NCBI GenBank assembly: GCA_029216955.1 | Contig: JANAVB010005597.1 | Coordinates: 47,231,568-47,295,567, forward strand | Origin: Iris pallida | Lineage: Eukaryota; Streptophyta; Magnoliopsida; Asparagales; Iridaceae | Length of the DNA: 64,000 nucleotides | Reading direction: 5' to 3' | In this document: one piece after another, positions 9,885 through 21,655 of the stretch | Numbering within the stretch: the first letter of the stretch is position 1 | How the letters are laid out: every line of letters starts with the position of its first letter | The notes under the pieces: generated by a model | Told to the model about the DNA's origin: nothing | Database searches by the model: none | What the model saw: only the letters and a program-made list of their open reading frames with translations | Translations under genes and position numbers: made by a program

Positions 9885-11361
9885 ATGGGTAGTCTAGTGA
9901 GAAATCCGACTTATGTTTATTAGGAGTTTCATTCCAGTATTTACACTAGTCACGAATTGCTTTTCCAGGTAATCCTATCCTAAACCTTACATGCCATAAT
10001 CGTGTAAATGTGGGTACCGGTGTATTTGTAGGCCGAGTTGTCTGGATACATGTGACATATTCGTATTCCGGAAGCACAATCGCACCAAACCATATGCACA
10101 AAACTGTACATGGTTAAGATTCACTCAAGGAATAGATTATTAGTTTAACTTGGACAAAAGCTGAATGAGTGAATTATACGAAAATGAATAATAATTTGAG
10201 AGGTTTTTTTGTCCAAATAATAAGGTCCCAGGGACTTATGTCAAATTAAATAAGATTTGAGGAGCTTATGTCTAACAGACCCTAAAGATAGAAAAAGGCA
10301 AAGTCTAATATAATAAGATTATGCAACTCAATAAAAAAAATATAAGAAGATTATAAATATACCTAGATTTTATTATTTACATAAATAAATAGAGTGGTAA
10401 ACTTTTTTTTTTTTTTTGGATACATCAAGATATAGACAATTTTATGTTGTATCCTAAAACAATAATCTTTACCAACGCACTCACGCCTTTGTTAGCAATC
10501 ACCCGAATAAAATACGTATTATATGCGAATTTTTTCGTACGCAAATTTTTTCGTATCTTACATAAACGTATAATACTTACGTACTTCTAAAAAAATTGGA
10601 TTTATACGCGAATTTTAAGTCTGTGGAGTTTAAACACGTACCGTACGAATTTTTAAAAAATTCGGCCAAAAAAATGTGACCGAGAAACCCAACAGTCTTC
10701 ACTTTCTTGACTCTTGCCGTTATTAGATATTAAGAATAACACAATTCTCAAAAATTACCAAAAGAAAAGAAGAAAAAGTCTCACAGTAACAAAAAAAAGA
10801 AATCCAAGAGTCTTTGCACGTATTGCTTGCAACAATCAAAGAAAAAACTTTCGATATTCCATCATACTTTTAATTCATTTTCATTAAATAATGTTCACCC
10901 AACCTCTTCTTATTTTCTGAACACTTATTTATGAAGGTGTAGAGGTGGATGGACCCTATATATATACTGAATTTTTGGTGCCGAAACATACTAAACAGGA
11001 ATTAAATCTAATTCGAATATTTTTCGTTAGACAAATTTTTGACCGTATTTTATTTATATTGTGCCGATTTATATTCGTACTTTTGCAGTTCCAAATTTTT
11101 TTCCATTTGCCTAATTGCTAGAAGGCTCACGCCCTCTCCAACTACGTTCTTCAACATGTAAATCTTTGCAATAAGGAAACTGATAATCTTAATCTTTACT
11201 ATAAGTTTAAATTTCAGTTGTCTGAGTAAAAATAAGAGCATAATACATGACGAAAGAGAGAAAGACACTTGTCCCGAACGAGGAGCACTTGCGCACATGG
11301 GCAAGCGAAAACATTACAGCCCATGAAAACGCCATCCACATCGACGATCCACATGCGATGA
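9885..11361. other. AT-rich intergenic DNA downstream of the VQ gene
   Basis: No coding region was seen. A block near 10510-10665 is rich in CGAATTTTTTCGTAC-like words with partial inverted symmetry and could be a decayed MITE, but I could not fix its ends. The interval also contains the 3' flank of the minus-strand VQ gene. Confidence 0.4.
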
Positions 11362-11832
11362 TCAAGACTCGAGAGCAGCTATCGATCCCGGGCTAAGCAG
11401 AGGGAACGAACACCACGACGAGTAGAACGAAGGCGACAACGTCCCCGCCGGCACCCCCGACTGGTACAACCCATCATCAAATGTCATCTGCTCCTGCTGC
11501 AGCTGCTGCGGCGGCTGCTGCTGCGGTGGCAATAGTCTCGGCGCCGCTAGCACAAGCGGAGGCGGTGCCGCGACCACATCCTTCAGCGGCCGCACGCCGG
11601 GCCCCGGCTTCCCCGTCAGCCTCTGCACGAGCCGACGGAACCCCCTCGGGTCGACCTGGTAGACCTTCGGCGGCGGGGGCTCGGGCTTCCTCCACGGCTT
11701 CGCGGGAGGCTTCCGGATGGAATGAAGGGAAGGGTGAGGCTGTGCCGTCAGTACTTCCGATGGTGGCGGCGGAAGCGGTGGTGGTGGTGTTGACTGTAGC
11801 TGGAGGGAGAGGAATTGGTGGTGGTTCTCCAT
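11362..11832 (-). CDS. VQ motif-containing protein
   Basis: A single-exon gene of 156 residues. The defining VQ motif is FRRLVQRLTG at about residues 65-74, matching the family pattern FxxxVQxLTG. It is preceded by a proline-rich region (PPPP runs at about 15-25 and 52-56) and followed by a Gln/Pro-rich stretch and a Ser/Phe-rich C-terminus. VQ proteins are short, intron-poor plant nuclear proteins that bind WRKY transcription factors through this motif and tune defence and growth responses; that role is family knowledge, not shown here. The codons are strongly GC-rich at third positions, unlike the AT-rich flanks. The start is chosen as the first ATG, 67-72 bp below a TATA-like box. I cannot assign a specific VQ number. 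It is the only clear host gene in the window. Confidence 0.88.
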   Translation of the reverse strand: MENHHQFLSLQLQSTPPPPLPPPPSEVLTAQPHPSLHSIRKPPAKPWRKPEPPPPKVYQVDPRGFRRLVQRLTGKPGPGVRPLKDVVAAPPPLVLAAPRLLPPQQQPPQQLQQEQMTFDDGLYQSGVPAGTLSPSFYSSWCSFPLLSPGSIAALES

Positions 11833-11897
11833 CGGTAGCTAGCTGTAACAAATATTCGTCGTCTGAACATAATTTTTGTAGGGCTGCACTTGTACGA

Positions 11898-11906
11898 CTA
11901 TATAAG
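11898..11906 (-). promoter_or_regulatory. TATA-like box of the VQ gene
   Basis: The minus strand reads CTTATATAG about 70 bp upstream of the VQ start codon, a suitable distance for a core promoter with a short 5' UTR. A W-box core (TTGACT on the minus strand, 11972-11977) lies about 140 bp upstream of the start. W-boxes are bound by WRKY factors, the partners of VQ proteins, but a 6-bp match can occur by chance. Confidence 0.5.
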
Positions 11907-12152
11907 CAGGAGGACTGCAACCAACTTCTGATCACCAAAACGTTAGCATGGCGGCTAGCATGGATGCAACCAGTCAAACTTAGGGTGCCTTGAAGACGCG
12001 TGGCGTTTTTTCTTTTTCTTTTTTTCGGTCGACTCGTGGGAATTGTAAAGGTGTTACTCGTGATCGGTACACGAGTGTTTAGACTATGCATACAGAACTG
12101 ATTGATTGAACAACTTAAATCATCTGGATCTCGGGCTCACTAAAAATAAATA

Positions 12153-12755
12153 GAGAATTTTTGACTTGTCCTTCACTTTGTTTATCCAAATTAATGGTGC
12201 ACTCCACTGTTTTGCATTAATGTACATCACCCCCCACATTGGACGGATTCCGTCAAAAATATTTTTTTGGGACGAAAATGTTCTCGTCTTCTTCCTCCCT
12301 CTTTCCTCTGACCCCCCTCCCTACCCCCCATCCCCCGTGCGTCCACCGCCGTCGCTCACCGCCTCCGCTCCCCCCCTCCGCCACCGCCACTGCCTGCCTC
12401 TGCCGCAGCAACAGCACTAGCAGCAGCAGCAGCAGCCGCGGCGGCAGCGGTGGCAGCAGCGACGGCGGCGGTGGCGGCGGCGGCTACAGCAGCAGTGGGG
12501 GCGGCAGCAGCGGCAAGCGGCGGAGGCGACAGTGCGGGGGCGGTGGCCGTGGGGGTGCGGTGGCCGCCGGAGGGGAAGGAAATAGGAAGAAGAAAATAGG
12601 AAGGGCATTTTGGTCCAAAATTTGTGGTCAAAACGTTTGACCGTTAATTTTTGACGAAATCCGTCAAATGTGGGGGGGTGATGTACATTAATGCAAAACA
12701 GTGGGGTGCACCCTTAATTTGGGTAAACAAAGTGGGGGGCAAGTCAAAAATTCTC
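12153..12755. mobile_element. Foldback MITE with ~108-bp inverted termini and GC-rich core
   Basis: Inverted repeats of about 108 bp (12153-12260 and about 12647-12755) start GAGAATTTTTGACTTG on one side and its complement on the other. Both carry the words ACATTAATGCAAAACAG and CCGTCAAA. The arms pair with about 85-90% identity by eye. Between them is a ~390-bp GC-rich core of (GCN)n trinucleotide repeats (12405-12535), quite unlike the AT-rich flanks. No transposase is encoded. Long TIRs suggest a Mutator-like MITE, but no clean target-site duplication was found. ORFs in the core are low-complexity shadows. Confidence 0.75.
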
Positions 12756-14439
12756 ATTATTTAATAACAGAATTTTATATAATAAGTAGATATTAAGATT
12801 TGGATTTCGAAAATGATCTAAGTTAGAATTTAGATTTCCAGATCACGCAAATAAATAATAATTTGGAAACTAAAATTTTAATACCGATTATTTTCGAGAC
12901 ACAAATTTTAATTTTAATTTTAATTTTAATTATTATACTAGGCCCTATTACTAAATAATTAAAAAAATTGGCTAGGCAACATAGCTTGTACAAATTGATG
13001 GACAGTGGGTTCAAATAGCATATAACATAGCTTGTACAAAATCTTTTGGCTACGTTGGGCACGTAAAAAAAAAAAAAAGACGACGACTAAACTGATTGAA
13101 GGAAAAAGTTAAGGGAAGGAGGGGTTAGTTTTTTATCTGTCGTTTTCTCTTTAGAAGCATATGGATACAGTTATATTATATGTGATATTGTCCTAAGTAA
13201 GACTTGTCTAACTTTGACAATTAAATTCCTTGTGGAAGAAGAAAAATTTATAGAGACAGAAAGTTCAAGAGAATTTAGGAAAGGAAACAAATTTGTAAGA
13301 ATTGTAGAAGGTTGTTAGTTTTTAATTTTTAAATATTTTTTATATTTTATGACTGTTGATAGTTACTAATTTTATTTTATCTTCTAAAATCTATTTTTCT
13401 ATGTTTTATTTTGGTATTTTTAGTTTCTTATATCCAATCTAAATTTTATCTAATTTAAATTATTGTCACACTTTTTCTTTCTAATTTTATCGAATTTAAA
13501 TTATCTATACTTATTTCAATACTAACTTTTATCTAAATATTTTTAACCTACCAAATTGTTAGATACAATTTAAATAATTTAAGTTATTTAGAAATATTTT
13601 ATCTTGTCAAACTTTATCTTTAAGATATAATTTCTAATAACAATTTAAAAGTAGATTTTAAAAATATCTAAGATAAATTTCATATTTTTTTTAGATTAAA
13701 TTTCTAATAAAAATTTTATATTATAGTTTTTCAAATTAGATTTTAATACAAATTTGAAAATATATTTTAAAAATATCTAAGTTTGGCAAACAAAAAAAAT
13801 CTAAGACTTCAAATTTTTTTTTAAACTCATCTCTAAGATATTTTTCTAATATTCGATTTTAAAAAATATATAATATTTAAAAAATATCTAAAATTTTAAA
13901 TTATATTTATCTCGGGTTGAAAATTAGATTTAGAAAATAGACTAGAAGATAAAATAGTAACCATTTAAAATTATATTTAGAGAGTGTTGGCAATATGATC
14001 GATGTCTCTAATTCTTACTAACTTCGTCCTCATTAAAACTTCTCTTAAACTTTATTCCTATATAAAACTTTCTCGTATATAAGTAGTAGTACTTAGTGGT
14101 GGTTTTGAGACCACTCCTGAGTTTCTGTCAAGCATAAATTTTAAATATCGTAAGCGATCCTAACACTAAAACGGAAATATATATGTGACGATTGTGACTT
14201 TGGTGATTTAGTTTTGTTTGGCGAAATTGTGTGATTTGGTTTATTTAATTTTGTCATGATCAATCAAAAATAAGACTTGTGACATGGTTTATAGTTTTGT
14301 TATGATCAATCGAGAAAGATACTTGAGACACCGATGTTTACTTCGATCATAATATTAGCCACACCACAACCCTCATAGCGGTAGTTTCGTTAGGGAAGGC
14401 TTCATGGACATCGTGATGTCTTTCGTCCAGGTCGAATTG
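12756..14439. other. AT-rich intergenic DNA, no recognised gene
   Basis: Long AT-rich stretches (13320-13990 especially) with many stops in all frames. I see no coding or RNA gene here. Confidence 0.5.
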
Positions 14440-14514
14440 TTGAATGCTTGCAGCTCAAAGTTGTATGTCTGCTAAGATCATGGTAGAATCAAACAACAAT
14501 ATCACAAGTCTCAT
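14440..14514 (+). repeat. 75-bp direct repeat, left copy
   Basis: A 75-bp segment from TTGAATGCTTGC to CACAAGTCTCAT recurs at 17225-17299 with about four mismatches. The flanks on both sides are unrelated. The two copies bracket a 2.7-kb LTR-like block. Confidence 0.7.
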
Positions 14515-17096
14515 CACGATTCAATCCCAAGATACTGGGTCCAGTCGGATCATGCCCAACATGTACCGTTGTGAGACAGCGGCAGTAAGCTGTATCAATC
14601 AGTAGTAACTTAAGCACAACATTCTAACTGCGGAAATGGAAAACTTTTATTTAAAACATTTGAAATGCAAACCAAATGTCTAACTGAAAATAGACACACA
14701 AGCACAACATTCTAACTTGTTTTTATTACAACTTCAAAATCAAGGAAAGAGCTAAACAACCAGGTGCAGCTAGAACTCCGGAGCTCGCTATCCGGGTACA
14801 ACTATCTCATCGGAACCCAAGTCGTGTCCGTAGTAAGAACTAAAAGCAAGCTCCCCATCATCCTAGTCACCTAAAATATTTTCTCCAGTCAGGAGGGGAG
14901 CAAGAACATATATATCCATTCCAGAATTTTAATAAAATAACTAAAGATGCAAAACATTTTTAGAACATAATTTATCTTTCTAAATAATAATAAAAAGGCA
15001 GTGCACCAGTAAATCTCTGAAAATAATAATGATGCAATCTACAACTAGCAAGAGTGTTTTGAGTGTGTAGCATCCCGTGGCCGGTTGAGGATGGAGGCAA
15101 TATGTGTTCTAGTGAACACGGCCCGGCTTCAGCCCAAGTGAGGTGGGGCTTCAGAGATCCACAAGGAGGCAATAAGGGGGTTTTGACCACATGTGCTTAC
15201 ACTACTCCCCAATTTCAAGTCAATGAGTCAATCAAATAATCAATTGGATCCGAGCGGGATCCCGTGAGTCAAGTGTCGATACAATGTTTCTAATGATGCA
15301 ATGTATTTAATTATCAACTAAAATACAAGTTTGAATGATATAAAATTTGTCTTGGTTTCTGGTGCTGCAGGTTACGACAGAAAAATATTCAAGCTAAGTC
15401 CCGGAACTGGACTCTACATTAGTGAAATACGACTTAGTTATCTGCCTAAGATTTGTTGTAATTCAAATTATTAATAGCATATTACTATTCTAGATTCTAA
15501 GATCACTAATAATTATACTAAAGCCATTACATAATATACAATAATTTTAGAGAACCTCTAAATGAGAACATAGGAAAAAAAATATGTTTTTAGTAAATAA
15601 ATAAAACTTGTCTTTTCTTTTATATAAAATTATCGTTAATTTAATTAATAACAAGTTCGTGCCAAAATTAATAGTTATTTGTGAATATGGAAATAATTGA
15701 TGCTAAATATTGTTTTAATATTTTTTAACATAATATACGTAATTAGCAACCACTAAATAAAACAATCTTTTACATAAAAGCTATTTATTTTAATAATGTA
15801 AAATACTTTTTTTATTTAAAATAAATAATAAACAAGTTTTTATTTTAATAAATAGAACTAATATTTTTGTTAGGTTACTTATATATAAAATATCCTTCTT
15901 GGTAGTGAAACTATTTTTAAAACTAAATAATATTTTATTTACGTAAAATTATCTGTAACATATTTAATTAGTACTTTTAAATCTAGAACTTCATGATTAC
16001 TACGATAATTACTTACTCAATAATCGCTTTACTTAACCCTTTCACGTAAAACATTTACTCTAAATAATTATATATATAATCCGACGGTTTATATACTGGC
16101 ATAAATATTACTAGCAATATTAATCTGACAGTTATTAATTTCATTACTATTCATAAACACAAATTAGGAAACTAGCTATCCGAAATTGACAAAGCCTTAT
16201 TCTATCAATTTCGGTCGGACATAAATGAGGTTTTCTATCTAATTTCAACTCTGGAAATGGACAAAACTTCTGACAGAAAGTCCTACCGAAAATTTGAAGA
16301 AGGAGAAGCGAAGGGTTGTCTCGGCCTCGGGGTAACGAAACGACGAGACGCAGATGCATGCGCGCACGCACGTGAGCGGGGATCGACGCGACGCACGGGC
16401 GCACGCGGGCGGGAGGCGTGCGGCCGAGGCTGCTGGCGCACGGGCGGCGCGGCCGGCTTCATGCGCGTGGGAGACTCGGCCGGCTGGCTGGCGCGAGGGG
16501 CGCTGCCGGCTGGCTGGCGCGCGGGGGATGCGGCCGGGGTGCTGGCGCGCAGGTGGCGGCTTGCTGGGCTGGTGTGTGGGAGACGGCCGCGCAGGCGGTC
16601 GACGGCCGGGGCGCGGTCAGGCACGATCAGGCGGCGTTCGGACACGACGAAAACACCTCGAGAGGGGTATTGAAATGTTCGGGGCGTCACAGGGAGCTTC
16701 GGGGTGCGATTGGATCTGGAAGAGGAGTGTGGGGAGAGTTAGGTGAGGTTTGTGAAGGTGGTGAGGGATGTGTAAGCTTCTAGAGATTCTGTAGGAGAGA
16801 AAGGGTTTTTTTTTATTTGCACGTAGAGATACGTTGCAGATCCGGAAGGGGGTTCGTGCGGGGTAGCCGGGTGACTGGGGTAGGGGGGTTGAACGAGTTT
16901 AGTCTATTGGATTTGGGTTAGCAGGTTTGGGTGGAGAAAAGGGTTAATGGGTTCGGGCAGAAAATTGGCTAAAACCACGAGCTTAGATAATAGGCTTTAG
17001 TTAACACTAGCCAAGGGTCAATCAATTAATACCTAATAAATACAATCAATAGTTAATAGAACTTTATAAAACTAAAATTATTTCTCATATTCCGAC

Positions 17097-17144
<48 letters not shown>

Positions 17145-17224
17145 TCTATTCTAAAATTACAAACAACCACTTAAATATAGTAAAACTCATTTATTAATTA
17201 AAATCCAGGTAGTGGATTTTACAT
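14515..17224 (-). mobile_element. Gypsy LTR-like block, minus orientation, no protein
   Basis: The block opens with sequence typical of reversed plant gypsy LTR ends and contains an AT-rich half, then a GC-rich section at about 16290-16740 with repeated GGCCGGCTGGCTGGCGCG words. No gag or pol similarity is visible, so it is read as an old solo LTR or similar repeat. Its boundaries are set only by the flanking 75-bp direct repeats and are uncertain. Confidence 0.35.
17100..17143. repeat. (TAA)n microsatellite
   Basis: About 14 uninterrupted TAA units. Confidence 0.95.
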
Positions 17225-17299
17225 TTGAATGCTTGCAACTCAAAGTTGTATGTCTGCTGAGATCATGATAGAAGCAAACAACAATATCACAAGTCTCAT
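17225..17299 (+). repeat. 75-bp direct repeat, right copy
   Basis: Partner of 14440-14514; see that entry. Confidence 0.7.
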
Positions 17300-17526
17300 T
17301 CTTAATTGGTCAAAAAGTAAATAACACAAACCATATAACACTCACCACTATGCAAAACTAGATAATCAATGTTACACAACCCTCATATATTTAGTTTTAG
17401 GGTCGTATAATATTCAAAATTTGTATTTATTTCTTTGGACGGTCAGTTCAAGTCAACTATTAGGATCAGACCCATTCACGCTTCTACACAATATGAAGAC
17501 CTAAATACAAATTTATAATATTATAT

Positions 17527-18413
17527 GAAAAATTCTATAGGCACTTCAAAAATTGCATAAGACAACCCAATTTTTTTTCCTGTTTACTTACAATTTGCCA
17601 CCAATTTTTTTGCTTGAGGACAACCCAAATTTTTTGCTTAGGACTGTCAACAAAGCTGATAGGCCTACCATAATGTAGGACTGTCAACAAAGTTGATATT
17701 TCTACCTTTGCTTTAGGATTGTTAACAAAGTTGATAGTCCTACCATAATGTAGGAGTATTAACAAATTGACAGTCCTAATTGAAACTCGCTGTCAGTATA
17801 TTAAATCTCCAATCATTTAGAACTGTCAACAAACTTGACAGTCCTAAATTATGAAGGACTGTCAGCTAGTTGACAGTTCTAATTGGAACTCACTGTCAAC
17901 ATATATTTCGGCTCCCAATCATTTAGGATTGTAACAAAATTCTAAAGTCCTGCTTATATACATGACTGTAGAAAATTCACTGTCCATATGTAATCCAGGA
18001 CTGTAGAATTTCCTACAGTCCTAAAGATATATAGGACTGTTGAAAAATTCTTCAGTCCTATATATACTATAGGACTGTCGAATTGCCTATAGTAATGCTG
18101 GTTTGAAGCCCGACTGTTAGCTATGTTCGATTTTTTGAAACCCGAAATTCAATTTATCAATCCTAAATTAGTTCTAAAACTATTTTATCTAACTATTTAA
18201 GACATTTTTTGGAATTAGAGGAGTTGGAGAGAAAGGGGTTTAAAAATTTGAAGAGAGAGAATATCTAGAATGAAGGATTTTGGAAAGGTTTGGAGGGCGT
18301 TGGACAGCCCAAAGTAAATTTGGGATTGTCCTAAGTAAAAATTACAAAAACCTGAATTTTCCTGAAGCAATGGACCGTCCTAAGCAAAATATAAAGTGCC
18401 TTTAGAATTTTCC
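17527..18413. mobile_element. Non-autonomous DNA transposon with hairpin array
   Basis: The ends form an inverted repeat of about 42 bp: GAAAAATTCTATAGGCAC on the left and, reversed, GGAAAATTCTAAAGGCAC on the right. The word TATTATAT flanks both ends (17519-17526 and 18414-18421), an 8-bp target duplication that could also be read as an imperfect 9-bp one, so it is hAT-like or Mutator-like. The 887-bp interior encodes no protein. It holds about ten short imperfect palindromes built on AGGACTGT...ACAGTCCT, spaced about 40-60 bp apart. Subterminal repeat clusters bind transposase in CACTA and Mutator elements, a possible role here. Confidence 0.75.
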
Positions 18414-18929
18414 TATTATATTAGACTAGTCTATATGTACATGCTTTGCACGCATTTTAATTTGAATATCATAAAGTCAATTGTTGTCTTTCCGTCTTTT
18501 TCAGGTGACTATTCATGTGTGTGTGTTTTATTTTTACAATGCCCAGAAATTCGAAGTAAAATTTTGTTCTTTTTTAATTTTCTATTGAGAATAATAACAT
18601 TTGGAAAATGGTAAACACAGAAAAAAAATTATTACATTGGAACATAAAAAGTTGTATGGAAAAAGGAAAGTCCATAGCATGCAAACTTTATTACTCTGAC
18701 TCTTAAATATAAATGACATATAAGTTCACAAAATAATATCATGTTTATAAAATACTCAAAGGTATTTTAGGAATTCAAAAGTTTTACTACCAAGTTTTTC
18801 TATTATAGAGTAGAATAGAATCTAAAACTAAATAACCCTGTATTGTACTATTGTGTTTTTTAATTAACCATTCATTCTGATATAGCTGATTTCCATATTT
18901 GTGTTTGCATCCCTAATATAACTAGTTAG

Positions 18930-19106
18930 AGTTCATTTTTGTTCACCTATAAAAACTAGAATATTATTCACCCTCCAACAAAGAATTTAGACGTGTTAGT
19001 TGTTTTTAGTAAAATCCACTTTAAGTGTCTACAAAATCACTTACAAAGTGATTATGTTGAATGAATTTGACATATGTCAATCCTTTGTAGAATGGTGAAC
19101 AAAATC
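18930..19106. mobile_element. hAT-like MITE with 8-bp target duplication
   Basis: The ends share the inverted word TTTTGTTCACC. CTAGTTAG lies on the left at 18922-18929. The right copy is CTAGTTA at 19107-19113 plus the G at 19490, because a second MITE sits inside it. The 177-bp element encodes nothing. Confidence 0.6.
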
Positions 19107-19113
19107 CTAGTTA

Positions 19114-19486
19114 GACCATCTCCAATGGTGATTTCTAAAATTGAGTTCTTATCCTACTTGGCATTGTACTTTAAGGAGATTTCTATCCTAGTTGGAAGAG
19201 TTTCTACATAGAAATTGTAGACATACAAAAATGTTCTCCAATGATTCTCTATTTCTATCCTATGTGTCACATAGTAAAAGAAACAAATTTAATGGTGTGG
19301 GGCCCAATAATAATTGTCATGAGAGAGAAGAATTTCTATGAGAGTTTCTACATGTAGAAACCCTCCTAGAAAGTTTCCATCCTACATGATTGCCACCTAG
19401 GATAGAAATGGTGATAGAAATCACCGAGAAGTTTTTTCTAAAATGGATTTCTTCCATAGAGATAGAAACCTCCATTGGAGATGGTC
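19114..19486. mobile_element. Tourist/PIF-Harbinger-type MITE
   Basis: A 373-bp element with perfect 15-bp terminal inverted repeats (GACCATCTCCAATGG and its complement) and a TTA target duplication (19111-19113 and 19487-19489), the PIF/Harbinger signature. The interior is repetitive (TTTCTATCCTA-like words) and non-coding. It inserted into the right target duplication of the neighbouring hAT-like MITE. Confidence 0.85.
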
Positions 19487-20422
19487 TTAGGTTGATTGTA
19501 GGAGGTTCTAGAACGTTACAGCCGCGGCTATCTCACTTATTGAGGGGCGGCGCCGGCGTGAATTATGTGGCTTAGGTTCCACGATCCTCTTAATCAGAAG
19601 TGTGTCATTTTTGTCACTCTGGCGCCTGATGGTGAAGGGGACCCTATATCGCAGTATGTCACCAAATATCTTCAAATGTGTGTTTCAAGTAGCTAGCTAG
19701 GCCAATTTAATGGCTTCTAATGTCTACTTCTTCGTCATCACTGCATTTGTTTGAAGTTTTCTCCACTAATATATGATCATACACCACAGAAGAAAAAGAA
19801 AACGTTGTTTTTTTTTTCTTTTTCGAACGAAGTTTTCTCCACTAATAATTCGATACAGCTTTCTGATGATTATTTTCTCAGTTCTGAAGTATAGTTAACT
19901 CTTGAAAATACGTGTTGCTCGCTTGATATTGTATACAAAACTACATATATTCCCGAATTTGTTTGAAGAAAAATGATATTGATTATCCACGTTTTTTTTT
20001 GTGTGGTGAAACATCTTCCATGAAATGGCAGCTGACATGCCTAACATCCTAATGTTAAATCAAGAATTAGGGAAAAAAATGAAGATCCTGATTCTTGGAT
20101 AAGAAATGTCAGCTGGTAAATCACATCACCAAAAAAAAAAAAAATGATGAATAACAATTTTCTTATTTGAATAAGAAGGTCCTTCCAGGCACATCAAACA
20201 CATTTTTAGTTTTAAGTTCAGTTCAGTCGCGGATTTGGACACCCACAAATACTGCGATTGCAAGCAGTTTATTTGACACGGAATATGTCCCACCGAATTG
20301 TTAGTATAGAAAAATATTTGTGAAAGTTAACTGTGTATTTATCGATTTTTTTTGCTTGAACTTATAACTAAATTCAATTTTCTATCTTTATCAATTTGGA
20401 AATAATTTTTTGTCCGCGGTCT

Positions 20423-20690
20423 GCAAGGCCGGTGCTAAGCTTATGGGGGTTCAAGACGAACTTTTAAAATAAGATCCTCATACATAAAGTAAAAAATATA
20501 AATAAAAATTTTATAGCCAAGGATTAAATTTAGGACCTTTAGTATACAAGTATAAAGTACTAACCACAACACCATAATAACTTTATGTCTAAGAGGTCCA
20601 TAGTACATACTTGTTCTATGTGAGATACAAAATTATTAATATATTTATTTTTAGACTAATTTTTTTGGACCCATCCGTGGTTCCATGTTC
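20423..20690 (-). repeat. TIR-flanked repeat with tRNA-like internal boxes, copy 2
   Basis: Reverse-oriented homologue of 504-812. The minus strand shows TGGTGTTGTGGTTAG (A-box-like, 20560-20574) and GGTCCTAAATTTAATCC (B-box-like, 20521-20537), with the same AT-rich flanks and a CAAGGCCGGTGC-like end at 20423. It is more diverged than copy 1. Confidence 0.5.
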
Positions 20691-20882
20691 TTAACCCATG
20701 TGAATATTGACGCGGAATATGTGTAGCACTGTAAGAATTTTCAGCCTTACTCTGTCTAATAAAATGAAATTCAGACTGAATATTAGATGATCTGGAGTCA
20801 CAACTATCAGATTTGAACGTTTGATTGTTCAAAATGGAAGGGAAAAAAGTGTTGATATGCGTAACGTCCGAATACCTACAAG

Positions 20883-21034
20883 CATCCGAATGTCCGCATC
20901 TACACCGGCAGCTCTAGTGTTAATTTTCCATAAGATCCATACTCCGAAAGTCTTACAACCACATCCCGAAGGTCCGCATCTACACCGGCAGCTCTCGTGT
21001 TAATTTTCCACCACATCCATACTCCGAAAGTCTT

Positions 21035-21040
<6 letters not shown>
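20883..21040 (+). repeat. 79-bp tandem duplication
   Basis: Two head-to-tail 79-bp units (20883-20961, 20962-21040) share GTCCGCATCTACACCGGC and CATACTCCGAAAGTCTTAC with few differences. The second copy runs directly into a TA microsatellite. Confidence 0.85.

Positions 21041-21089
<49 letters not shown>
21038..21089. repeat. (TA)n microsatellite, left of Micron-like MITE
   Basis: About 26 TA units immediately left of the foldback element. Confidence 0.95.
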
Positions 21090-21540
<451 letters not shown>

Positions 21541-21655
21541 GGTTTTAGTTTTTGTACTTATTAAGTTTTTATAATTTTATACAAGATTTAAACCCTCTTC
21601 TCTAATGAAGAGAAACAGTACAGCTGCTACTCGGTTGACGCACGTTTGTGTGAGG

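Noticed and set aside
11477..12091. ORFs of 170-204 codons overlapping the VQ gene on both strands
   Set aside because: GC-rich shadow frames with Ala/Pro/Arg runs. The VQ frame has the diagnostic motif and better start context.
12239..12640. Ser/Gly-repeat ORFs
   Set aside because: Trinucleotide repeat core of a MITE; low complexity in all frames.
16257..16783. Three overlapping 120-138 codon ORFs
   Set aside because: Produced by local GC-rich repeats; no domain and all frames are equally open.
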